This document shows positions 29,783 through 37,815 of a stretch of DNA of 45,042 bases, piece by piece. The translations under genes and the position numbers were made by a program. The stretch is from positions 1-45,042 of IMG/VR virus record IMGVR_UViG_3300032020_000015. The stretch is one strand, 5' to 3'. Below the pieces are notes generated by a model that saw only the letters and a list, made by a program, of their open reading frames with translations, was not told the origin of the DNA and made no database searches. This DNA is from a virus. The stretch's first letter is position 1. Each line of letters opens with the position of its first letter.

Positions 29783-30964
29783 TTGTCTGCTGATTTCGAT
29801 ATGCAAGTGAACAGACTCTTTGGCAACATGGAACGCCTAGAGAAATACTACTACTCAGGTCCTGGTTTGCTCGAAGGCCCATCTCAGGCTCCCGCGATCT
29901 TCGCGAACCTCTTGCAGAAGCAGGCACCGCATCTCATAGGGACCGCTGGCCTCTGGCAAGCTATCTTTGGTCGACGAGTCTGGGGCCAACTCAATTACGA
30001 GACAAACGCCTTCGCAATACTAGCGAAGCGTCCCTGGGATCGTTCAGGTTGGCGTGTCAAAACCGCCAAGGCAGCCAGCTCGGGCGGAGGCAGAGCCGAA
30101 TCTGATACGCTTCCGGTCACAGTCAAAGGAACGTATGCGACCGTATCAACCAAGCCGAAGATTCATGCGAACACTTGGGAGTCGAGCGAGTTACTCAATC
30201 TGCTCTCTGAAGTTGATGATGCTGTCGATATCTTGGCTGTTGGGAGAGAAGATGCTGGGCTGACTCATAGAGATCTCATGAACTTGGCGCTCTGCAAAGA
30301 ATTCGGCACGTTGCCAACAACCAACCATCCGGAGCTTGATTCGATAGATCGTATGTGCGCCAGCTCCGTGGAGCGAGCCGCCTGCGGTGAGACTGACGGA
30401 GACGAGGACCCATGGACGACCGTCACAGATTCAACCCCCACGACCGTCTTAGATCGATCCGCGAATCTCTGGGCCAATTCGAACGTCCTGCACAACAGCA
30501 ACGTGGATCGTCCTCTCTCACTAGGACTAATCGACCAACTCTATCGCGCAATCGCTACCGCATCGGGCGAGACGCCCAAAGTAATCCTGACAGGATTCGA
30601 TACCGTATTCGCATGGGGTGCTCTCCTTCAAAGCCAGCAACGCTATTTCGGCAACATGACGGTCCAACCAACCTTCGAAGGGATCCGCGCAGCCACACCA
30701 GGAATCGACGGAGCATTCAACGTGAGCTCATATTTCGAAACTCCAATAATCCCCAGCAAAGACATTGCTACCGACACGATCGGAAGAATCTACATGCTCA
30801 ACCCGGATTATCTCTGGCTGAAAGTCGCAAAGCCCACACGATACTTCGAGACGAGCGATCCATTTGTCTTGAATGCGCTCGCAACTCGCGGACTCTACGA
30901 AACCGTCGCTGAGTTGATCTGCACATTCTTCAAGGCGCAAGGCAAGATCCGGGATCTCAAGTGA
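29783..30964 (+). CDS. Major capsid protein (HK97-fold)
   Basis: The protein has 393 residues, with a TTG start and GGAGGT 8-13 nt upstream inside the protease gene's end. Its position right after the protease/scaffold gene, its length and the mixed beta-rich sequence (GRAESDTLPVTVKGTYATVS, long P-domain-like middle, RYFETSDPFVLNALATRG near the end) are typical of HK97-fold capsid proteins. No sequence motif is diagnostic by eye, so the call rests on synteny. Confidence 0.75.
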   Translation: MSADFDMQVNRLFGNMERLEKYYYSGPGLLEGPSQAPAIFANLLQKQAPHLIGTAGLWQAIFGRRVWGQLNYETNAFAILAKRPWDRSGWRVKTAKAASSGGGRAESDTLPVTVKGTYATVSTKPKIHANTWESSELLNLLSEVDDAVDILAVGREDAGLTHRDLMNLALCKEFGTLPTTNHPELDSIDRMCASSVERAACGETDGDEDPWTTVTDSTPTTVLDRSANLWANSNVLHNSNVDRPLSLGLIDQLYRAIATASGETPKVILTGFDTVFAWGALLQSQQRYFGNMTVQPTFEGIRAATPGIDGAFNVSSYFETPIIPSKDIATDTIGRIYMLNPDYLWLKVAKPTRYFETSDPFVLNALATRGLYETVAELICTFFKAQGKIRDLK

Positions 30965-30997
30965 TCTCGGATCTCCGAATACATGGAGGATACAAAG

Positions 30998-32008
30998 ATG
31001 GGCGATAGGAGAATACTCTCAGAATGCGCGAAAGGGTTCAAGCTGAATACTCGCGTGGCTCTCTACGCCAACATGATCTTCGATCAAGTTGTTTTCATTG
31101 ATCGAGGCTACGGCAAAGACGGCAACGATGGCTCCGATTGGGACAACGCTGTTCAATCGATAGAGGGAGCTCAGGATCTTCTTCCAGGTGGAGGCCAAGG
31201 GCTTGATCGGAAAGATCAGAATGCAATATCCAGGGGAAGAAACTACGCTCTAATCTTCCAGAGTCTGCTTACCAGCGGTAATGCATACCCTGTTCATCAG
31301 AGACTCGGCTTGGATGGTCTTCACTTGATCGGTGCGGGTCTCCTCTATGGTACGGGTGGAGGGCATGACTCCTGTTTCGTCACTCCTCCTGCTACGCTTT
31401 CGAAGGGATGCGGTCTCGAGGTATCGTACAGCGATTCTGCGCCCAAAGCGAGAGCCAGGGCCTGCTCGATTGAGGGAATTCGATTCTATAACCCCGACTC
31501 AGTTGAAGCCGAGCACTATCATGTACTTGTTCAGGATGCCCAGGGCATAGTTATTCAGAACTGCACCTTCCAAGGCTCGGATGCCGATGGCGATGTGACA
31601 GGCAGACACACAGGCGGAATCATCGTGAAGGGCTGTGAGGATTTCGTATTCCTCAACAACAAATTCTACTACTGCGAGAACGCAATCAATCTCCAAGCCG
31701 GCCCTATCCGCTACGCGCACAAGGGCGTGGTCGAAGGGAACGTTGGGTTTGGCTGCTATCGCGGAGTCTACTGCCCCGATGCCTACGCTCTTGAAAATCT
31801 GCTCGAAGATAACAGATGGCTACCAAAGCAGCTCTACGGCTACACATTGACCCGTGGCTTCGATCTGTCAGGGAACCCCAGCGGCAATACTTTCAGAAAG
31901 AACTATGTCGGGCATGACACGAAGGCGAATGCCTACCTCAAGGGCTCCGGCGCAAACTTTTGGGACGCCAATTACTACGGCACCAACGTACTCTACGATG
32001 GAACATAG
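30998..32008 (+). CDS. Right-handed beta-helix protein after the capsid gene
   Basis: The protein has 336 residues from ATG 30998, chosen for the GGAGGA at 30985-30990 seven nt upstream; the frame also has ATG 30983. Repeating turns with NCTFQG, GIIVKGCEDFVFLNNKFYYC and VVEGNVGFGCYRG are pectate-lyase-type beta-helix rungs with Asn ladders. Located between capsid and neck genes rather than with tail fibres, it may be a capsid decoration or head fibre protein, or a displaced tailspike with glycan-cleaving activity. Catalytic residues are not identifiable by eye. Confidence 0.65.
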   Translation: MGDRRILSECAKGFKLNTRVALYANMIFDQVVFIDRGYGKDGNDGSDWDNAVQSIEGAQDLLPGGGQGLDRKDQNAISRGRNYALIFQSLLTSGNAYPVHQRLGLDGLHLIGAGLLYGTGGGHDSCFVTPPATLSKGCGLEVSYSDSAPKARARACSIEGIRFYNPDSVEAEHYHVLVQDAQGIVIQNCTFQGSDADGDVTGRHTGGIIVKGCEDFVFLNNKFYYCENAINLQAGPIRYAHKGVVEGNVGFGCYRGVYCPDAYALENLLEDNRWLPKQLYGYTLTRGFDLSGNPSGNTFRKNYVGHDTKANAYLKGSGANFWDANYYGTNVLYDGT

Positions 32009-32018
32009 ATGATCGAAA

Positions 32019-32147
32019 GTGTCTAAGCCAATCAAAAGAGAAGGCAACATGATGAGAGCATCGCTGCATCCGATCGGAAGCAAATACTGCAAGAAATGCG
32101 ATCTGCGTTACCTAGGCTCTGTCTGTCCCGAATGCGGAAAAGGCTAA
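32019..32147 (+). CDS. Small zinc-ribbon protein
   Basis: The protein has 42 residues and a GTG start; internal ATGs at codons 11-12 are alternatives. CKKC and CPEC about 12 residues apart make a minimal zinc ribbon. It is the last gene before a T-rich terminator, so it ends the head operon. Confidence 0.5.
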   Translation: MSKPIKREGNMMRASLHPIGSKYCKKCDLRYLGSVCPECGKG

Positions 32148-32176
32148 CGCTGGTACTAGCATCAAAACTTCCTCCG

Positions 32177-32186
32177 TTTCTTTTTT
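32177..32186 (+). terminator. T-rich terminator after head genes
   Basis: The run TTTCTTTTTT lies about 30 nt after the stop of the zinc-ribbon gene, with no strong hairpin. Oligo-T tracts are sufficient for intrinsic termination in archaea. A TATA-like TTAAATAG at 32210-32217 and AGGAG at 32226-32230 then introduce the next gene. Confidence 0.5.
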
Positions 32187-32207
32187 CCCGATTCCCGAGT
32201 CGAACAT

Positions 32208-32234
32208 CATTAAATAGAAGATCCTAGGAGAAAG
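32208..32234 (+). promoter_or_regulatory. Possible promoter and ribosome site for neck/tail operon
   Basis: TTAAATAG (32210-32217) is about 18-25 nt before the ATG at 32235, and AGGAG lies 4 nt before it. The two signals are slightly too close to work together, so one may be incidental. Confidence 0.35.
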
Positions 32235-32534
32235 ATGCGATCTGAATTGGCGCGAATCAAAGTCATAGGCGATACTCGAATTCAAACGCCGGAATCCGCG
32301 GGTGTCCAGATGCGAGCAAACTTAGGCGAAGAAATGACGCCCATCAAGGTTATGCAGAAAGAACTATGCGACGGCTTCCTTCACGTCTTCAACCCCGGTG
32401 AAGTCCACACAATCACGTGTGATTGCCCAGACATGCGGCACATCAAACAATTCCTCACATCCGAATTCTTCGAAGTCGAATTGAACCTCGTCGAGAAATT
32501 CAAGCTCGCCAAGATCGAGAAGGCCGCGCAATAA
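32235..32534 (+). CDS. Hypothetical neck-region protein
   Basis: The protein has 99 residues. Beta-rich N-terminal two thirds (LARIKVIGDTRIQTPE, GFLHVFNPGEVHTITCDCPD), helical end (FFEVELNLVEKFKLAKIEK). It resembles small phage head-completion proteins in size and position, but I cannot name it. Confidence 0.5.
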   Translation: MRSELARIKVIGDTRIQTPESAGVQMRANLGEEMTPIKVMQKELCDGFLHVFNPGEVHTITCDCPDMRHIKQFLTSEFFEVELNLVEKFKLAKIEKAAQ

Positions 32535-32535
32535 C

Positions 32536-32793
32536 ATGGGCTCAAGCATTCAAGTCACGGGAACGGGCACCGTCTATGGTAGTCCATGTAAACTCATCGG
32601 AATAATAGTGGATCCTGGATCCAGCGATGGCTCTTTCACGCTCCGAGATGGCGGAGGTTCAGGTGCAATCATCGCAGGATCTACTAAGGTTAACGCCAAT
32701 GGAAATCCATTTTGGCTAGGTATGGACCATGATTGCAGAACCGATCTGCATGCTACGGTCTCGAGTTGCATCCTCTACTGCATCATAAGGTAA
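32536..32793 (+). CDS. Small beta-rich decoration-like protein
   Basis: The protein has 85 residues, Gly/Ser/Thr-rich with short strands (IQVTGTGTVYGSPCKLIGII, GSGAIIAGSTKVNANGNPFW). Similar small proteins follow capsid genes and decorate heads or add to neck structures. ATG one nt after the previous stop. Confidence 0.5.
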   Translation: MGSSIQVTGTGTVYGSPCKLIGIIVDPGSSDGSFTLRDGGGSGAIIAGSTKVNANGNPFWLGMDHDCRTDLHATVSSCILYCIIR

Positions 32794-32818
32794 CTCCTTC
32801 CGAAGAGGGATGGGCGAC

Positions 32819-33568
32819 ATGTCTGAGCGAGGCTATACTGAAATTGACCGGGTCAGAGAATACCTCAAATCAATCAATGTCGATATCGTAAGCTCGGACG
32901 AAGAGATCCAGCGTCTCATCTATTCAGCTACGGCATGGATCGAAGAGAACTGTCGACGCAGATTCGACTCTTTCACAGTCACAGGAGATCGCTATGATGA
33001 TCCTGGAGCTGGCAAACTCGTCCTCAAGTATTGGCCCATCATATCCGTAAGCAAGGTCCGATTCTACGATCACTCTAACACCTTATCGAAAGAGTGGATA
33101 TCCACAGATAGCGATTGGGCGCAGAAGGTCATAACGGATAAGGAGAACGGCTTTCTAGAATTCCCTCTGCTCAGGATGCCTTTCATGACTTCCGCGGAAT
33201 TATTCGGATGGCAAACCGCCGGAGGCCTACAACCAAGCGAATGGCCTAGGCAACCTGAATTCAAAAGGATGGTTTCAGCGATTGCATGGATCGAAGTCGA
33301 TTATCAAGCGGGATTTAGTGCCATTCCCTCCCCGATAGGGGATGCGTGCTGGAAGATGGTCGTCGTGGAATTGCTCAGGAAGAAAGGGCTTTCCGATACT
33401 CAAGGTGTGAGCAGCATGTCAATCGCTGGCTTCGGTGAGACCTGGGCTCAGGGATCCCCGCAGGCCACGGGACCATTCGCCAGCGTCATCGGACCGCTCT
33501 TAGTCGAGATCCAGCGGACCTTCGAACTCTACCGCAAGAGACGCTCAATCTCAATCGCGATCCTGTGA
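32819..33568 (+). CDS. Head-tail connector (gp6-like adaptor)
   Basis: The protein has 249 residues from ATG 32819, with GAGG ~10 nt upstream; ATG 32810 is possible but abuts the ribosome site. The opening YTEIDRVREYLKSINVDI...DDEIQRLIYSATAWIEEN is the typical helical start of connector proteins that dock under the portal, followed by a beta region (SVSKVRFYDHSNTL) and a helical end. The family binds portal dodecamers and forms the first neck ring. Confidence 0.7.
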   Translation: MSERGYTEIDRVREYLKSINVDIVSSDEEIQRLIYSATAWIEENCRRRFDSFTVTGDRYDDPGAGKLVLKYWPIISVSKVRFYDHSNTLSKEWISTDSDWAQKVITDKENGFLEFPLLRMPFMTSAELFGWQTAGGLQPSEWPRQPEFKRMVSAIAWIEVDYQAGFSAIPSPIGDACWKMVVVELLRKKGLSDTQGVSSMSIAGFGETWAQGSPQATGPFASVIGPLLVEIQRTFELYRKRRSISIAIL

Positions 33569-33575
33569 CTCAGCC

Positions 33576-34031
33576 TTGACGACTATAATTCAAGCCGACG
33601 TCGTAGAGCTCATCTATCAACTTCTCTTGTCGGATACGGTTCTCAAAGATATCGAGGGTCTGACAGTTTGCAAGGAAATGCCCACGAGCGCTATGGGATC
33701 CACGAGCGATACTGGCAATAAACGAATCATCGTCAACAAGGAAGGAGAAATTCGTTTAGAGCCGAAGACGGGATGCCAAGGACTCATCTTGTCGGAACGG
33801 ATAAGAATTCATACAATTGTCAAAAGCGTTGCGGGTGGCGAGAGCGCCAGAGATCAAGCCGACATAATTCGTAAACGGATGAGGGAGCTCATGATTCTCG
33901 CGGAATTTCTCGGAACAGGCTGGCTCTACCATAATGAGACAGAAGATCGCTGGCCTACGCCACCAACTGCTGTACGAGCGTACCATGTGCTCGGCTATGA
34001 CGTCGTGACCACTCTCGGCAAGACTTCTTGA
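33576..34031 (+). CDS. Neck/tail-completion-like protein
   Basis: The protein has 151 residues and a TTG start 7 nt after the connector stop. Helical N-terminus (QADVVELIYQLLLSDTVLKD), then strands (RIIVNKEGEIRLEPKTGCQG, ERIRIHTIVKSVAGG) and another helix. Order suggests head-closure or tail-terminator function. Its last 37 bp overlap the antisense HNH gene, so insertion of that gene may have reshaped its C-terminus. Confidence 0.5.
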   Translation: MTTIIQADVVELIYQLLLSDTVLKDIEGLTVCKEMPTSAMGSTSDTGNKRIIVNKEGEIRLEPKTGCQGLILSERIRIHTIVKSVAGGESARDQADIIRKRMRELMILAEFLGTGWLYHNETEDRWPTPPTAVRAYHVLGYDVVTTLGKTS

Positions 34032-34555
34032 TCCCAATCAGGATTATTACATCGCGGGCAATGTCCTGGCTTCAAGCTGTAGCTGCGTGGCTTCCAGAAG
34101 CGGCTGCATTTGGAGCAAAGCCAGCCCCAGATCAGAACCATTCCATCCATCGGCATCGTCTCACTCGGTAAGATTGGGACATTGTCGGATGCCATCGGCT
34201 TTTTATATGTACTTGCAGATTTGCGTCCTATCATTCTGCCCTCCAATCTGCCTTTCGCTATGGCGTCTTGTGCGTTTGTCAGAGCAGACCCCAGAAAGAG
34301 ATGCGCCGGATTGACACAACCCGGATTATCACATCGATGGCAGACGAACATATTCTTGGGAATTGACCCGACTAATTCTTCGTAGGCTAGGCGATGAGCC
34401 ATCGCCTTGACATGGGGATCGCCCTTTCTTTGGGTATCATACTTGAGAGAATATAGTCCATAGCCCTTCCGCGTATGGGTAGCAGTCCAGAGCCAGCAAC
34501 CGTCTGTCTTCTGGACTTTAGACCGGAATCGTTCTCCGAGAGGCATACGATTCAT
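33995..34555 (-). CDS. HNH homing-type endonuclease with C-terminal zinc ribbon
   Basis: The protein has 186 residues on the antisense strand. HNH_3-type core: CWLWTATHTRKGYG, AHRLAYEELVG, VCHRCDNPGCVNPAHLFLGS with the N-D-KGR trailing motif. The C-terminal ~45 residues add CSKC...CPRC, an extra zinc ribbon likely for DNA recognition. It interrupts the neck operon in opposite orientation. TATA-like TTTTAAAG (about 34588-34595) lies 33-40 nt upstream, so it has its own promoter. Its relative at 36263 shares the N-terminal ERFRSKV and core. Confidence 0.85.
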   Translation of the reverse strand: MNRMPLGERFRSKVQKTDGCWLWTATHTRKGYGLYSLKYDTQRKGDPHVKAMAHRLAYEELVGSIPKNMFVCHRCDNPGCVNPAHLFLGSALTNAQDAIAKGRLEGRMIGRKSASTYKKPMASDNVPILPSETMPMDGMVLIWGWLCSKCSRFWKPRSYSLKPGHCPRCNNPDWDQEVLPRVVTTS

Positions 34556-34653
34556 GCTCTAGCTTTCTTGTCTTTCTCAGCTCTATTCTTTAAAACGCTT
34601 GGTCTATGCATAAAGACCTAAAAGGATAGACGAAATATTCAGGGCGATGTGAT

Positions 34654-34812
34654 TTGACTTTCAGCTTTGCGATGGCAGGCCAGATAGCCGAACCTGAAGA
34701 AGAAAAGGCGCTGCTCGAGATCCTCAAGAAACTCTGCGAGAAATACAAGACAGGACTCGCTTACGCCAAATGGAACGGCTCGCACACAGGGGAATCAATT
34801 ATACAGGGATGA
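34654..34812 (+). CDS. Small helical protein
   Basis: The protein has 52 residues from TTG 34654; ATG 34672 is an alternative. Acidic helical sequence (PEEEKALLEILKKLCEKYK). TATA-like TGCATAAA lies at ~34603, upstream by ~50 nt. It ends 5 nt before the tail-tube-like gene. No family recognised. Confidence 0.4.
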   Translation: MTFSFAMAGQIAEPEEEKALLEILKKLCEKYKTGLAYAKWNGSHTGESIIQG

Positions 34813-34817
34813 TCTGA

Positions 34818-35222
34818 ATGGTAGGTGCCGCCGGAAAAGAATGCGTAGCTAAGCAGGCTATTCTTAGCGTGAATAATGTCATCATGGCCGCTGCGAAGAA
34901 TTGGCGAATGGCATGGGGCAAGAAAACCGCAGAAGAACCTGTCTGTGGAACAGATATTCCCCGAGTAATCCATGAAACATTCCACGGTGAAGTCGAATGT
35001 GAAACCATCTATGTCACAGACGACAACTGGAAAGCACTTGCATCCCTGACAGATCAAGCAGTCACCATAGTTTCAACCGATAAAGATACGAGCTCGACCC
35101 CCGGCCAAGTCGTAACTACGATGTCTGTTAAGATCAATCGGTTCGAACGAGTAGGCCCTGGCGCAGGCGAAGGAGTCGTGCGGGCTCGATTAACCGGAAC
35201 CATGCTCGCGGTTCCTACATGA
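34818..35222 (+). CDS. Tail tube-like protein
   Basis: The protein has 134 residues, with strands and short loops throughout (IPRVIHETFHGEVECETIYV, PGQVVTTMSVKINRFERVGP, GVVRARLTGTML). Size and composition match small major tail tube proteins, and gene order (neck, tube, gp10, chaperone, tape measure) supports a tail role. In many phages gp10 precedes the tube, so the order is slightly unusual. Confidence 0.45.
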   Translation: MVGAAGKECVAKQAILSVNNVIMAAAKNWRMAWGKKTAEEPVCGTDIPRVIHETFHGEVECETIYVTDDNWKALASLTDQAVTIVSTDKDTSSTPGQVVTTMSVKINRFERVGPGAGEGVVRARLTGTMLAVPT

Positions 35223-35235
35223 GCAGGATTCCCAG

Positions 35236-35685
35236 ATGCCCGATGTTGAACTCTCAATCACCGCCACCGGCATAGACGAATGGCGACAATATCTAGAATC
35301 AATTGACATCGCCGAACATGTCAGCCCGAAATTTGAAGACGCAATCCGCGAAACCGTCGAGTATGCCCAATCCATCGCCCCACATAAAACGGGCGCTTAC
35401 GCTCAAAGCATATTCTACGAGAAACGGGGTCCTCTTTCATTCATTTTCGGATCCCGATCACCTCACGCGGCTCCAATAGAATACGGATCCATGCCCCACT
35501 TTATTCTCCCTCGAACAGCGAGGGCTCTGCGCTTCGAGGCTGACGGCGAAATCGTCTTCGCGAAATACGTCATGCATCCTGGCACCGCACCTCAGTACAT
35601 CATACACAGAGCGAAGAAGGACAACCTTCCCAAGATCTTTGAAGCAATTCGGGAAGGAGTCCGGGAGGCGCTAGGTAAAAAATGA
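35236..35685 (+). CDS. HK97 gp10-like tail-completion protein
   Basis: The protein has 149 residues. Hallmarks are the AQSIAPHKTGAYAQSI segment (A-x-x-x-A-P-x-x-T-G pattern), a following strand, IEYGSMPHFILPR in place of the usual EFGT, and HPGTAPQYI near the end. This family forms the tail terminator/neck ring between head and tail. It overlaps the next gene by 4 nt. Confidence 0.85.
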   Translation: MPDVELSITATGIDEWRQYLESIDIAEHVSPKFEDAIRETVEYAQSIAPHKTGAYAQSIFYEKRGPLSFIFGSRSPHAAPIEYGSMPHFILPRTARALRFEADGEIVFAKYVMHPGTAPQYIIHRAKKDNLPKIFEAIREGVREALGKK

Positions 35686-36128
35686 GTGAATCTCCTGAGG
35701 AGCAAAAACTCTGGGAAGCCATGGAAAAGGATGAGAAGATTGCAGCAGAAATCATGCAGAAACTCAGGATGCAACGAGATAAGCCGATCAAGTTCGTTAT
35801 CCAAACTGGCTCGGGCGAGCCTGTCCCGGTGCTTGGTAGAAGGCTCAAGGATACGGAAATCTTCGAGATAATGGCAGCCCTCGAGAAGATAAACCCGCAA
35901 TTGTTGACCCAGAAAATTACTGAGACGGATCTCACCTTGACACAGATCCAGGAGGTCCATGCCCTAATGGATAATACGATTTCTCTTGCAACTAGGCTAC
36001 CGGTGGAAGGGCTTCACGAATTAGGCGATATGCGAATCCGCATGGCCCTCTATTACAAAATCATGGATAAAAGCCAGCCTACCGAAGAGGAAATGGAGAA
36101 CCTCAAGAAATTTCGCGGCGATGCCTGA
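35682..36128 (+). CDS. Probable tail assembly chaperone
   Basis: The protein has 148 residues. Helical and acidic, with a small beta segment (PIKFVIQTGSGEPVPVLGRR), lying two genes before the tape measure in the place of gpG-type chaperones. A 50-aa frame starts 8 nt before its stop (36121) in the +1 frame, like the second half of a G/GT pair, but no slippery heptamer is evident, so reinitiation is more likely than frameshifting. Confidence 0.55.
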   Translation: MSESPEEQKLWEAMEKDEKIAAEIMQKLRMQRDKPIKFVIQTGSGEPVPVLGRRLKDTEIFEIMAALEKINPQLLTQKITETDLTLTQIQEVHALMDNTISLATRLPVEGLHELGDMRIRMALYYKIMDKSQPTEEEMENLKKFRGDA

Positions 36129-36273
36129 GGGGCTACGTTTGGGTGAAATTTGTGAATTGCTCCATGCAACGCCCAACGAGTTAGAAGAGCGATTAACGAT
36201 TCTCGACCGGCTTTTCCTCAATGAGTATCTCAATGAAAAGGCACGCAGGATGAAGACGGCATTTGGCACCTAG
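36121..36273 (+). CDS. Small protein overlapping tail chaperone
   Basis: The protein has 50 residues, ATG 8 nt before the upstream stop. Helical (LGEICELLHATPNELEERLT then LDRLFLNEYLNEKARRMKTA), like the T-part of tail assembly chaperones or a GP15-type small protein. It ends inside the HNH gene's start. Supports a G/T-like chaperone pair as separate genes. Confidence 0.5.
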   Translation: MPEGLRLGEICELLHATPNELEERLTILDRLFLNEYLNEKARRMKTAFGT

Positions 36274-36745
36274 AACGAAATCCTTGGCAGAGCGATTCCG
36301 GTCTAAAGTTGACAAGTCCCTTTCTTGTTGGGTTTGGACCGGTGCTCGGCTACACCAGAGGCACGGAGACTACGGTCGAATTAGCGCGGGGCATCGGCGC
36401 GGTCGCATATTGCTAGCCCATAGAGTTAGCTATGAATTCAGCTTCGGGCCTATTCCTGATGGTATGTATGTTCTTCACAAATGCGATAATCCGCCGTGTG
36501 TTCGACCCGATCATCTGTTTTTGGGAACGCAAGCTGATAATCAAGCTGACAAGCTCACAAAGGGACGGCTTATTAGGAAATTTGGAGAAGAGAATCCGAA
36601 TGCGAAGCTGACATGGCAAGAAGTCCACGACATTCGAAAGCGATATGCATCTGAGAGGGCTTCTGCCGCTAAGCTGGCCGCTGAGTTTGGCGTAAGTGAT
36701 GACGAAATTCTGAATATCATCCACGAAGTCACTTGGAGGGAGTAA
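36263..36745 (+). CDS. HNH homing-type endonuclease with HTH tail
   Basis: The protein has 160 residues and a TTG start. Core: CWVWTGARLHQRHGDYGR, AHRVSYEFSFGPIPDG, VLHKCDNPPCVRPDHLFLGT and N-Q-A-D-KGR. The C-terminal ~45 residues (AKLTWQEVHDIRKRYASERA...AAEFGVSDDEILNII) form a helix-turn-helix of the NUMOD/resolvase type. It sits between chaperone and tape-measure genes, a place often invaded by homing nucleases. Same strand as the operon, so it may be co-transcribed. Confidence 0.85.
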   Translation: MAPRTKSLAERFRSKVDKSLSCWVWTGARLHQRHGDYGRISAGHRRGRILLAHRVSYEFSFGPIPDGMYVLHKCDNPPCVRPDHLFLGTQADNQADKLTKGRLIRKFGEENPNAKLTWQEVHDIRKRYASERASAAKLAAEFGVSDDEILNIIHEVTWRE

Positions 36746-36749
36746 GTCC

Positions 36750-37370
36750 ATGTCAGAGGTGCCGGAGGAAGTCGTCGTTACATTAGATGCAGACGATCGT
36801 GCTACCCCCAAATTGACGGGTGTAGGCCGTTCATTCTTGATGCTTGGAGCAAACATCGCGTATGTCACCAAGGAACTGGGAATTCAGAGCCCCGTAATCG
36901 ATTCCGTAGTGAACGCTCTCCAGTTGGTCGGGCATGTCATACGAATCGTCACATCATTGAAGACAATCCTAGCTGCTGTGACAAGCATCTTAAGCGGGTC
37001 CCAAGCTGCCGAGACGATGACAATCTATGCGGCGACCGCAGGCAATTTCTCATATTCTGTCTCGGCAACGACCGCGACGGCCGCGAATCTTGGACTTGCG
37101 GCATCATTCCGCATACTCTTGGCATCGATGGGTCCGATGGGATGGGCGATGCTCGCAATCGGGATAGCGGGTGCCGGAGTAGCAGGCTATGCCCTTGGAC
37201 GAGGTGCCGGCGGAGCTGCTCCCGCTGCCCCTGGCCCAATGGTCGGCGGCGGACCGTACATTCAAATCAATATGGGATCCGTCAGTATGAACACCAGGCG
37301 TGATATCGAAGAAACAGTTAACGATTTGGGGACTCAACTCTTCGTTCAGATGCGAACAATCCGCCATTGA
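36750..37370 (+). CDS. Very short tape-measure-like protein
   Basis: The protein has 206 residues. The N-terminus (VVVTLDADDRATPKLTGVGR) resembles tape-measure starts, the middle is hydrophobic/Ala-rich with two membrane-like segments (about 55-80 and 125-150), then a Gly/Ala/Pro-rich stretch and a short amphipathic end. Position before distal tail genes supports the call. Typical siphovirus tape measures exceed 600 residues; tail length scales at roughly 0.15 nm per residue, so about 30 nm would be expected here. Confidence 0.6.
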   Translation: MSEVPEEVVVTLDADDRATPKLTGVGRSFLMLGANIAYVTKELGIQSPVIDSVVNALQLVGHVIRIVTSLKTILAAVTSILSGSQAAETMTIYAATAGNFSYSVSATTATAANLGLAASFRILLASMGPMGWAMLAIGIAGAGVAGYALGRGAGGAAPAAPGPMVGGGPYIQINMGSVSMNTRRDIEETVNDLGTQLFVQMRTIRH

Positions 37371-37380
37371 GAGGATCTGA

Positions 37381-37815
37381 ATGGCAGCGTCAACATGCAC
37401 TATCAGTGGTGGCGGACAGACCGTGATTCTAACGCTGGAAGAAACGGGGCCGGTCGAAAGTTCGAGTCCCCCGCCCAGTAGCATCGGCAGAACGATTAGA
37501 ACCGGAATCGTAGAGCTCGAGGTTCCCGTGAGAGATGGTGATCTCGGCCAAGATATGGGGCCTAAATCTCCGGAAATCCTAATCGAAGGGCTCAGTCTGG
37601 TCGATGTCAGGGACAAGTTAACTACTATGGCGATGATGGGACAACTCGAGGCTAGTGGAGTCGGCAAATTCTCAGTCGTGCATACTTCATCTACAGGCGT
37701 CTCGATACTGAATCAATCGAATCTAGCCTTCACGATCTTTTCCTGGCGATTCTATCCCGGAACCCGGAAGTGGTTCAGATACTCCATTACAATGAAAGAA
37801 TTCAAGGCGGCCTAA
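37381..37815 (+). CDS. Distal tail-like protein
   Basis: The protein has 144 residues. Beta-rich: TCTISGGGQTVILTLEETGP, a Ser/Pro linker, TGIVELEVPVRDGDLGQDMG and a C-terminal NLAFTIFSWRFYPGTRKWFR. Lies between tape measure and hub genes, so it is probably a distal tail or baseplate-connecting protein. No family can be named by eye. Confidence 0.5.
   Translation: MAASTCTISGGGQTVILTLEETGPVESSSPPPSSIGRTIRTGIVELEVPVRDGDLGQDMGPKSPEILIEGLSLVDVRDKLTTMAMMGQLEASGVGKFSVVHTSSTGVSILNQSNLAFTIFSWRFYPGTRKWFRYSITMKEFKAA

Noticed and set aside
35682-36273. Programmed frameshift making a G/GT tail chaperone fusion
   Set aside because: The second frame is +1, has its own ATG, and no slippery heptamer is seen at the overlap; separate genes are simpler.
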